Source: Hypericum androsaemum (taxonomy: Eukaryota > Streptophyta > Magnoliopsida > Malpighiales > Hypericaceae). From it: DNA of 64,000 nt. The stretch lies in assembly GCA_963995505.1 (NCBI GenBank), contig OZ023185.1, positions 17,247,691 to 17,311,690 of the forward strand. Direction: 5' to 3'. This document shows, one piece after another, positions 23,024 to 33,118 of this stretch. Under the pieces are notes generated by a model that saw nothing but the letters and a program-made list of their open reading frames with translations, was not told where the DNA came from and searched no databases. The translations under genes were made by a program, and so were the position numbers. Within the stretch, counting starts at the first letter, position 1, and every line of letters starts with the position of its first letter.

Positions 23024-23679
23024 AATAAGAGGGGCACCATAGCGCCCCTAAGACGGGAGAAGATTTGATGGGGACAAAGATAGTCCCCAAGTTTGGGGAC
23101 TAAAGGAGATGCGGTGGCAGTCTAGGTATTAATAAATTTTTTAAGGGTAATTTAGGAAAACAACTCTTCACCAAAAACTGGATTAAAAATTAAGGAAATT
23201 TCAAAAAAGGGAAAAAATAATCACAAATAAACGTGGAGGACTCTTCAACTTCCTGTAACCAATATGAAAAATTCTACCAGCCACTTTATCAGCAAACTAA
23301 ATTTCCTAAAACAAAGAATCCATTGGAGCTCTTTGAAAGTTACGTGAAAAAAAGGTTGGCATATTATTCTAGTATTTTTAGCATTCTACGTGTATTTTAT
23401 TCCTTTAAAACCAAATCTTCTTCGTCTTTTAATACACGATTGATATTCTTTTGGGTGAAAAATCATAGTGACGAGGAGGACCGAGAAATTGGGTAGAGGA
23501 TGGAATAAATTAATGGGTGACAACATCCTCACGGCTATGTCGTAGGGATCTTTGGTGTTCTTGTCTGGAATTAATTAATTAATTAATTGGGTGTTCTTGG
23601 TTGAGGTTGTTGTTAGGAGACTTGAAGGAGAGGCCAAGATGTGGGTGACGCAGGTTCCTGGGTTACAGTTGGCTTTATT

Positions 23680-24490
23680 GTTATTGGTTTTTACTTATAT
23701 CTGATGATGTTGGTTTGCATATGTGTTTATATTGGTTTGACTATTTGGCGATATTGGTTTTATCCTGTTCTATTGTTGGTTTGCGTATTATTTCATATTG
23801 GTTTGATGCTGTGAAGATATTGGTTTCAGTCTGTTAGCATGTAGATTTGGGTATGTATCGATATTGGTTTGTAGTCTGTGATTATGTTGGTTTGCGTATG
23901 TGTTTATATTAGTTTTACGCTGTGTAAATAAAGGTTTCAGTCTGTTATCATGTAGGTTTGCTTATGTATCGATATTGGTTTTTAGTATGTGATGATGTTA
24001 GTTTGCGTGTGTGTTATATTGGTTTGACTATTTGTCGTTATTGGTTTTATCCTTTACTGTTGTTGGTTTGCGTATGTGTTGATATTGGCTTTAGGCTTAA
24101 GTGATATTGAATTCGAGCTGTAGTGTTATTGGTTTACGGCTGTTTTGATATTGGTTTTGGCGTGTATTCATATTGGTTTTAACGTGTATCGATATTAATT
24201 TTGGTTGATATTATTGGTTTACGGCTGTGTTGGTACAGACGTATAGATGTTAGTTTTTAGCTTTATTAATTTTGGTTTGTACCTTTTTTTGTGATATTTG
24301 TTTATACCTCCAGTGATATTGGCTTTATTGATGCCGGTTTTATCCCGGTGTATTTTTGGTTTAATGGTTGGAAGCTAAAATGATATTGGTTTTAATAGGT
24401 ATAGATGATGGTTTTCATCATTATTAATATTGGTTTGTACATAATGTGATATTGGTTTATACCTAGTGGTATATTGGTTTATACATTCAT
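23680..24490 (+). repeat. 22 bp minisatellite, forward array (ATATTGGTTT + 12 variable bases)
   Basis: About 35 units recur at a steady 21-23 bp spacing. Each has a conserved core (ATATTGGTTT or ATGTTGGTTTG) followed by a variable half such as CGTATGTGTTG or CAGTCTGTTAGC. Higher-order order is visible, for example ATATTGGTTT alternating with ATGTTGGTTTGCGTATGTG. The plus strand carries GGTTT; all arrays further right carry the complement. Confidence 0.85.
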
Positions 24491-24774
24491 CAACATAATT
24501 TTGTGTTAGAAGGATACTGATGTACAAAATACAGCCAAAATGTAAAACCAAGTATCACCGACTTACATATGGAATTTCAGAGACGTAGCTCATGGCATAC
24601 GGATATGACAATTCAACAGTACGTCGTAATTCGTCGCAGATCACTTTCCTTATTTCCTCGGCTGGTTGAGTTCCCACATCAGGAAATACGAACCTTAAAA
24701 TTGTCCCCTACAGTAGAACAACGAGGTGATGCATGTCAATGAGATATTGAAATTGCTTCGTTCTGGATAAGATT

Positions 24775-25560
24775 TAAACCAATATCACTTTTTAATTTAA
24801 AATAATACAATAAGGGTATATTTCTAAAGCTTAAACCAATATCACTGAAGGTTTAAACCACTATCACAAAAGGTACAAACCGATATTAAAACTGATCGAA
24901 ACCAACAACTTTACAGTTAAAAATCAATATCAGTTAAGCTACCTACCATTATCGGTAAAGCTGTAAACCAATATCAAGTCAGTTCAAAACTACAATCAAC
25001 TCAGGCGTGAACCAATCTCAATACAACTCAAAACTAATATAAATATAACTCAAAATCGAAAATACATCAGGATAAAATAGCAATCCATAAAACCAACTTC
25101 ACTGCAGTTTAAACCAATATCACTAAAGGTACAAATCAATTTTAATAAAGAAGAAAACTAACATTTATACTGTCAAAAACCAATATCCTTTAAGTTACAA
25201 ACCATTAACAATAAAGCTGTAAACCAATATCGAGTCAGGTCATAAATAGAATAAATTCAAGTGTAAACCAATCTCAAAAGAGCTAAATATTCAATTATCC
25301 CCTACAGTAGCACCATCAGATGATGTATGTCAAAGAGACAGGAAATTATAGTTCAACGTAAACTTGCATAAGCAAATAACTATCAACACATACTATAACC
25401 AATATTGAAACTGGTTTAGAGCAATATCAATACAGACTAACACTAAAACCAACATCAATTCAGTGGACAACCAATGTCAATAATGACTTAAACCAATATC
25501 AATTGATCAGATTACCAAATTCAATACCAAATGCAACCAATATGAACAAAATAAAACATA
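24775..25560 (-). repeat. 22 bp minisatellite, inverted array (AAACCAATATCA on the plus strand)
   Basis: Units such as AAACCAATATCACTGAAGGT repeat at 22 bp intervals, with the core complementary to the forward array at 23680-24490. About 285 bp of exon-like sequence (24490-24775) separates the two opposing arrays. Confidence 0.8.
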
Positions 25561-26559
25561 TTAAAAAGTTAGTTTAGTGTAACTTATGAAGCAATAAGAA
25601 AATACTAACAATTATTTCGATAGGGAACACAATGCGATCAATATGTTGGTTCATATTATGAACCCGTCTTGCAAGCCAGCGTGAATACGCATCAACAACA
25701 ACCGAAGAAATCTATTTCCTCACATGAAGGGTTGCAACGTCTTTCTGCATCACATACGATGTCTGGTAAAAATTATTAGCTACCCACTGAAAAGTAAAAA
25801 AAAGACACTACAGTATAAGAACTCTTGTGGTCTGAAAAAGGTAACTCCCAAATATTATCATTAAAGTCATTGATATAACTACTAAATAAGAAATAACTTA
25901 CGGTAATTCTTTTGCTTTTGATCTATCATTTGCATAGTTGGACAGAATGTTCTTCTGTGCAACCATCAAAGATTGATAACAAGCCTTGGCAACCTCCACC
26001 TTATCAGGTGTTATGCCAAAGTCACGAGTGAACTGTGTGGCTGGTACACTGACAAAATTGATATGATCCATAATCTGAAAATCATCATCATCATCCGCAA
26101 TGTCTGCCCGCTGACCCCCTTTCGGTAAACGAAGTTGCTTCCTCTTCTTTGGATTAGGATCAGTAAATGGAGTCCTCAAACTGTGGCTCACTCTCGTCCG
26201 CCTCTTAGGATCCACCACTTTGTTTCAGCCTCTACCACAGACAAATTCTTGGAGCCATCAGTACTAGTGCCCGCAATCTTATCTGCAAATGCGACAACTT
26301 CAGCAAAGAAACTCGTATCACCACTTTAATTTATCAAAAGGCTAGATGTGTTGGGCAACTCCAATAAATCTGTTGTCCCAAATAGAACGAGAGACCACTT
26401 ATCACGAGGTTCAATATTCACGGCCTCATTTTCAACCTCAAGAGCCTTATCATCCTCCTCAATAATTTTTTTCTCGTTGTCTGAAAAATCATTCTGCCCA
26501 TCCTATCGTACAACAAAGAAGGAACGATTAAAACATCAGATGAACTGCATATAATATCA

Positions 26560-27510
26560 GTATCAATACATATTTAAACAAATATAACTACAGGCTCAAA
26601 CCAGTAAAAAAAACAAAGCCTATACCAATATAAGTTCAGACCTAGAACAAAAAACAATACAAAGGTAAACCAATGACAATACATAAGCTAACCAATAGCA
26701 GTATGAACTGAAACCAATAACACAAATGACTAAAACCAATAACCGTACATATACATGTCCAAACCGATATCTCTAAAGACCTAAACCAATCACAATACAG
26801 AGATAAACCAATGACAATACAAACGTTAACCTATTTCAGTATAGGCTGAAACCAATAACAGCAAATAAGCAAACCATTATCAATACAGAATTAAACCAAT
26901 ATGAGTACAGACGTAAACCAAAAATAATACAAAGCTAAACCAATGACAACACATAAGCTAACCAATAACAGTATGGACTAAACCAAAAAAACAATTTAAG
27001 ATAAAACTAATAATAAAGGGAAATGAGGTTTAAACTCAAAAAATCATTCACCCTTCCATGCGGTTCAATGTTCTCTTCTACAATATCCTCATCCTTATCT
27101 TCAGGAACAATGTTCTTCTTTGTCTTTTTATTCACGGGCTCGGTTTTAGCCTCATTTTCATCCTCTACGTCCTTATCATCCTCCTCAATTACCTTCTCCT
27201 CGTCGTCTAGAAAGTCATTCCGCACATCCTATCATGCAACAAAAAAGGAATGATTAAAGCATCAGATGAAATGCATACAATATCAGTATCAAATACAGAG
27301 TTAAAATAATATCAGTACAAACTCAAACCAATATCAATACAAATACAAACCAATATCAATAAAGATTTAAACCAATATCAGTATAGGCTCAAACCAATAA
27401 TAGCACGTAATGAAATCGATATATGTACATGTCCAAACTAATATCACTACAAACTAAACCATTATAAAAATAGATCTAAACCAATAATAATATACATGTT
27501 AACCAGTTAA
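26560..27510 (-). repeat. 22 bp minisatellite, further inverted arrays in introns
   Basis: The AAACCAATAnCA core recurs through 26560-27020 and 27290-27510, either side of the acidic exon at 27007-27225. Spacing is mostly about 22 bp but less regular than further left. A small tail of the same repeat lies at 28980-29130. Confidence 0.72.
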
Positions 27511-27539
27511 GGGAGAAGGAACTCTGTTCATCACATTCT

Positions 27540-28085
27540 GAGTTTCGTGGTTCAGGTACACCAATTGTATTGAAAAGTACAATAGTGAACCCGAATATAA
27601 TTGTTTGAAATCACTGATGTGAACAATAGAATGTGACATGAGTCCTAGGGTAATAGCATATATTATACAAGAAGGTAGTCGAGATGCTACTATTCAAGTA
27701 GCCTGAGTGTCTGTGCTCTTGAATTTGGCTTAACATACTCGACGTGTGCTGGTCGCACGAAATCCTTTAAAGAAATCTGATAACTGTTGATCAAGGTCAA
27801 TAATAATTGAGTGGGAGATGTTGGACCTTGGGCCCATTAGGCAATTATTATTTTGCCTAATTGGGCCCGGGCCTATTAGGCCCAAAAAGTTGGGTTGGAT
27901 GGGCCGGTCAACCAAGTGCCACGTCAGCGTGACGTGGCGCTGACGTCATACATTGCAGTCCACGTGCCGCGTCCACGTGCCGCCACATGTCGACACCTGG
28001 CAGACATGAGGTCTAGAATACCACGTGGCAAAGCTATGGGTAGCTTCGCCACGTAATCGAATCGTCTAAAGCTTTTCTCTTTTCA
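27540..28085 (+). mobile_element. Copia-like LTR-retrotransposon fragment: 3' internal end plus start of 3' LTR
   Basis: A polypurine tract (TTGAGTGGGAGA, 27807-27818) directly precedes TGTTGGACCTTGGGCCC, a typical Copia LTR start at 27819. The upstream 280 bp resembles the non-coding 3' internal region that often precedes it. The LTR part contains a CCTAATTGGGCCCGGGCC-type palindrome and several CACGTG/ACGTGGC motifs. The fragment is truncated on both sides and nested within the large transposon. Confidence 0.6.
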
Positions 28086-30092
28086 TCTAAAGCATCTTGT
28101 TCCCGTAGGAGACTGAAATGACTTGCATATAACTACAAAGAATAAAAGGACACACAAATTCAGACTTTGTTAACAATAAAATAGTTCAAGTAGAAAAGCA
28201 AATTATTAAGTACCTAGTTCAAAGACATATTGCGATAATCAGTGCCAGCGGTGGCACTCGAAGAAGCACGATAAATCTTTTCGATTTTGTATTTCTTGAA
28301 ATAGTCTAAGAAAGCATGGGCATTGCAGCCCATTTTGACGAGTGTGTTGGTCTTAAAACAATCCAAACATCTCTCAAACTCAACATTCATACTATGAGCC
28401 ACGAAATTAGGCCAATCATGTCTTGAAACCTGAGAGAGTTGTTCGAAATAAAACCAATATCTTCCTGATATGACCAACGAAGTTGGTGGCATGAGAAAAA
28501 CGGCTACAGCATATAGAAGGTAAACTGTAGCCCAGTCATAAGCATTCAACTCATTCTTTCCTTTCCTATATAATGCCTCCTCTAACTTCTTCACCTTCAG
28601 AAAATTTTTATCGGTCGGCTCCAAACGCAATCTTGTAGCACCTGTCTGAAACTTAACCTTTTCAACCGGAGTCAGCTTCTTTGCAAAAGAGATTTTCTCA
28701 TTCCCAAATTCCAGACCGTAAATTCTTCTGACATGCTCAGGAGATAAAACAACCTTCTGCTTGACTTTACAAAATTTGACCACTTCCATCATGTCAATCG
28801 GATCAGGATCCTGGACAGTCAATTCCAAAAGAAACCCAAAGCCAGCCTTTCTAATATACCCACTTCTTTGATCCACGGAAGCTTGTGAGGTTTGCTTATG
28901 CAAATACTCATTCACGTTTATTATCTTGATGGACTTGCAAAATAGCACACAACTCTAACAACAACAAAAATACAGCTTTTATCAAGAACCAATATGATAA
29001 TTATATCATTGAAAGTAATGATCTTCAAAGCCAATATCTGAACATCTGAAAACCAATATCAAATCAGCTACAAACCAATATCATCACAACATCTAAACAG
29101 GGATGAATACAAGTTCAAACGTATATCAACAACAGCGGAAAACACATATCATCTCTTGTTTTCGGAATCAGAATACCTTAATCTTCATCGAACCAAATGT
29201 TGTACATCCAATGTACAACATTCAACCTACAAATAAATCAAAAAATAGTACCTTTTCCTTCTGAGGTTCAACCTTCGGCTTCATCTTTAAATTCTTCTCC
29301 AAGAACTTCAATCAACACCGACGGGCAAAAAATAATAAATTATTACAGATCCATAAACACGACTTGCATGTCGGAATAGTGCCACATAAAAAGCATGTTC
29401 AAAGATAAGCGCAGACGAGGACACAAATCGACGCTCCTAAACCCTAATCAGACACCCACAAAGAACCCAATATTCTCGGTTATCGAAAAAACACAAATTG
29501 GAGAAAAAAAATATTACACCTGGAATAGGGACGCTTCTCCTAACGGAGAGGAAGAGAAGACTAATAGAGCACTGGAGAGTGAGCACGGAATAGTGGCGCA
29601 TGAAGGGGTGGTGGTCACAGAGGGGAAGGCGGTCACGGAGAAAGAAGGAGAGCACGGATTGGACAGGAGAGCAATAGAAAATTTGTGGAAAGCGAGAGCA
29701 GAGAAGTGCCGGTCACTGAGAGGCGGGCGCGGAGGAGTGGCGTTCAAAAATGGGAAGAAGAGCGTGGAGGAAAGGAGGCCAAGGCTCGGTGGCGGTAGAA
29801 AGAAAAAACAGAGAGAAATAGGAAACAAATGGAAGCGGGAGGAAAAGGGTTTGTCCCGAAATTTTGATTTTTAATATGGGAGAGGAAGAGTCACCATTTT
29901 CATTATTAAAAAGGTGTATTTTGTTGTCTGAAATTGTCAAAAATGCCCCTGTTAATTTTTAACCATCAGATCGCCAAATCTGGCCACCCAAACAAATCTA
30001 ACGGCTGAGAACGTAGTCCCCACCTATGGAGTATAATTCTATAGTCCCCAATCAATCCGCTCTCCCCTAGGACCACTCACAATAGTGGCCTA

Positions 30093-33060
30093 AACTGGTT
30101 AAGCAAGATGATAAAAAAATTTAAAACTAAAAGTTAAACTAAAATTGTCCCCTCGCCACGGCGAGTGTCAGAGATTTGCAGAGGCAGGTGACAACCTGTG
30201 ACACTCATCCGGGTTACAATTTGTTTATTATTATTTTTTATTTTTTAAATTTAATCTAGTAACACATGATACAATTTTATATTGTTAAAATATGAAAATT
30301 TATATTTTTATATTCTCTATAAATATAGGCTAATTTTTTTAAACTCTTATAGAGTCTACTTTTTAAAATTCATATAAATATACATGTATAAAGATGAGAG
30401 ATAAATAAATTATTCATTTAGTAACTTGATTGGACCAGTTTATCACCGTCAGTAAAAAAATATTTAGTTGGTCCAACTTATGATTTGCTATCTAATGGAC
30501 GCAAGCGTTAGTCTCCTCGTAGATGTGTATAACAGTCCATGGTCGACACGGTTAGATGAATGTTTAATTTCATAAAATTTTGGATTTTCTCCCAATCTTT
30601 TTTACTAATGATTAGCGTCATGTTATTTTATCTAAAGAGATAAGGAATAGCTTTTGCTGCTTCTTTTTTGCAACCAGTGCATGGCTTTAAAAAGGAAATT
30701 CGGTGTTTTACTTGCATGTTTTGCTTTCTGACTCCAATCGTTTGACTTTCATTTTACCCACAGTAGTTTCCTTTCCTTATCAATTTTGACCCCGCCAGAG
30801 ACTCGCACTGTGATTGGGTTATATTTTTTTACTTTTATTCTTTTCTTTATGAAGGTTATACAGTACATTTACTTTGACTGCAAATTCTAATCCTAATATT
30901 CAGGAGGGACAAAGAGACGGGTAAGTGAATAGTCCACGATGCTCCTTTTGACCAACTGCAATGTCTGGAAAAAGAAGGATAAAAAATAACTTGTCTGGTG
31001 TAAAATTCCTGGAAGGGGTAAATTATGTGAACTGCTTTGAGTCTTGATCTAACACGCTCATGATTATGTCCTAAAGAGTAGAAATAGTATCAAACTTTAA
31101 AAGATAACCAATGATAGTTGGTACAAGTTCGGGGATTCAAACCTAACGAATGTAAAAATTGTTATCGAAAAAAATCATAATTAAGATGAGATTCACCAAC
31201 ACTAAATTTTAAATATCAGAATTTCAAAAAAATAGTTAAAGATAAAATGACAATCGGACCCTTTAATTATGTGAGTTGGCTAGCCGACACTGACTTTGTA
31301 GCTTAGGGGCAAAACTTTTTTTATGTTTGAGAGATTGTCTGGTTCTAAAGCTAAGTTTTTATTTAATTAGTTATTGGCCTTGTTTGTTTTAACGAAATTT
31401 AATGTTTTTCGATCTTTTAAACGCGGATTAAATTTTAGTACTCAATTGCAACCTTCGTTAAAATAACTATTCCAAGTTTAACCTTTAAATTTTTTATTAA
31501 AAACTTACCAAACAATTTAATATAATTATATCATCAAATGCGTAAATTAAAACACAAAATTAAACTATAACAATTTTGGTCATGCTAGTTAGGTTTTACT
31601 TTTTAGTGAACAAAATGAGAATATATTACTTTTTTTTTGGTCGATATTACTTTAGCGTTTTCCCACTATCGCTTCCAAAGGGCGCACGCAGTCTACGGAA
31701 CGACAAGCAGTCCTAAAAAGGAGGCAACAAAGAGGGTCGGGAAAAGTTAGGAAGTAGTATTGGTTAAATTACTGGTGTGATTTAAATTTACTTAAAAAAT
31801 CTCGTATTAAAATCTTACGATTATAAAAAATATTATTTAGAGAATCGCTATTTAAATAAAGATTCGACGGTGTTCGACATTAAATAGAGAGTAACAAACA
31901 AATTACCTGAAAACAAGAGAAACCCTACACGCCGGTGGTGGTTGGTCGTATATATTGGTCGATAATATGTTCTTAGTCCTGATTATACTCTGCTGGGACA
32001 CACACCCTTTATGCTGTTCAAGCTCCATCAAATTGGAAAATCTTGAATTTAGTCCAATTTATGCATAAAATAATGATTGTCACTAAAAAGTACATATTGG
32101 AAAATCTCTATCCTGAAAAGGAAAATCGAAACCACATAATCTTCCGCTCATTCTCTGAACTTTGAACGCGGCTATTACCTCTCTTTTTTTCGTTTGTCCA
32201 CTGAAGTAGATATCGTTTCCCAAAGATCGATCGTTAACATCAAACGATAATTTTTTGCTCCTATACAGACGAAAAAAATGAGGTAATAGCCGCGTTCAAA
32301 CTTCGGAGTACATGGAACTGAAGTAGATATCGTTCCTAAACATCGATCGTTAACGATGAGGCCCTAAATTCTTTTTAGATGAGGCCATAAATGCGGATCT
32401 TTTCGCGGAAGTTTGGCGACTTGCAATAGTGATGGGTCTGTCTTGGAAAGAAGACACTTCAAAAATTCTCCGGGCGATCAAGGCTGCAGCTTGCAGTATG
32501 GACCAATTCTGGTCTTACGAGCCTCCTTAATTCTTTTTTTCTCGTGGATGCTTGGTTTGGTTATTTGGTTTGCCCTATGTTAGGCATACTTTCGGGTCTA
32601 CTTTTTGATGTCATTAGGGCTTTCTGGCTTTGTTTCTATGGTGTTTGTACTCAGATAGCGTCCTATTACCTTGGTGAGATTTTTGATAGACGTTATCTGA
32701 TATCTTTGATGTATACTCTATCGGGGGATTATTTCTAGTGAAATACAATATTTCACTTGTAAAAATAAAATCGATCGTTAACATCAAACGATAATCTTTC
32801 GTTCCAATACATAATATTTAACAAAAAGATTCAATCTAAAGAAGTTACATGAAAATCAAAAACCAAGTATTGACCCAAACGAATTCCGGGATGAAAAGTT
32901 ATGATCTCATCAACTAAAAGGGGCCGAGACCGCTGGGCCTTAATTAAACTACGAAGGCCCAACTTTAAGGCCACTTGGAAGCCTCCCAACGAAAACCCAA
33001 GCAAGTCCATTCTTAAACCTTTTGCAGAAGGTTTTCTCACCCTTCTTCCCTCTCCAATTC
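30093..33060. other. Intergenic, AT-rich, with an inverted repeat; no supported gene
   Basis: About 3 kb between the large transposon and the NHL gene. A 64-codon frame at 32544-32738 has no recognised domain. The element ATCGATCGTTAAC with its flanks recurs at about 32228, 32342 and 32770, partly as direct repeats of CTGAAGTAGATATCGTT. Otherwise nothing is seen. Confidence 0.5.
32158..32303. repeat. Inverted repeat with about 35 bp arms
   Basis: The arm at 32158-32192 (AACTTTGAACGCGGCTATTA then CCTC) pairs with 32269-32303 (GAGGTAATAGCCGCGTTCAA), with a few mismatches, around a spacer of about 75 bp that contains ATCGATCGTTAAC. It may be a small foldback element. No target-site duplication was recognised. 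Confidence 0.75.
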
Positions 33061-33085
33061 AGAGAGAGAGAGAGAGAGAGAGAGG
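33061..33085 (+). repeat. (GA)n tract in the 5' leader of the NHL gene
   Basis: Pure GA dinucleotides run into a GGGA-rich stretch ending about 5-8 bases before the start codon at 33119. GA-rich leaders are common in plant genes and can bind BBR/BPC factors. Confidence 0.85.
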
Positions 33086-33118
33086 GAGGGAGGGGGAGGG
33101 GGAGAGGGAGAGGCGAAG

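Larger units (their letters stand above)
24560..29284 (-). pseudogene. Ulp1-transposon-type protein gene of the large element, decayed
   Basis: Read on the minus strand, recognisable exons are about 29284-29252 (MKPKVEPQKEK then a GT donor) and 28948-28214. The latter has a plant-transposon domain with FGFLLELTVQDPDP, LSPEHVRRIYGLEFGNE and AYDWATVYLLYAVAVFLMPP. Two related acidic exons follow (27225-27007 and about 26510-26340), then 26260-25898 (SHSLRTPFTDPNPKKRK, usual before the catalytic part in Ulp1-type transposon proteins). Next are about 25795-25610 (VVVDAYSRWLARRVHNMN), interrupted by TAG, and about 24710-24560. The Ulp1 His-Asp-Cys catalytic core was not found, so protease function is not supported. 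The family is recognised from overall pattern and may be refined. Introns are packed with the 22 bp repeat. Confidence 0.55.
23024..30092. mobile_element. Large decayed DNA transposon (about 7 kb) with divergent terminal inverted repeats
   Basis: The left end (GGGGCACCATAGCGCCCCTA, then GGGAGAAGATTTGATGGGGAC) resembles the reverse complement of the right end (GGCCACTATTGTGAGTGG, TCCTAGGGGAGAGCGGATTG, then ATTGGGGAC). Between them lie a minus-strand multi-exon transposon gene, long arrays of a 22 bp repeat and a nested Copia fragment. The ends have diverged and no clear long target-site duplication is visible; TAA lies at both sides but could be chance. The coding content suggests an element carrying a Ulp1-associated gene, as in some MULEs. 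The class is inferred, and the boundaries are good to about 10 bases on the left and 20 on the right. Confidence 0.6.

Noticed and set aside
23680..25560. Possible CRISPR-like array because of regular repeats with variable spacers
   Set aside because: Plant nuclear context, repeats too short and diverged, the variable part is related between units, and no cas genes; it is a minisatellite.
29395..29874. 159-codon Lys/Glu-rich frame on the plus strand
   Set aside because: It is antisense to the pyrimidine-rich leader region of the minus-strand transposon gene and near its right terminus; composition-driven.
32544..32738. 64-codon hydrophobic frame (MDAWFGYLVCPML...)
   Set aside because: No family recognised, no flanking gene structure; probably chance.
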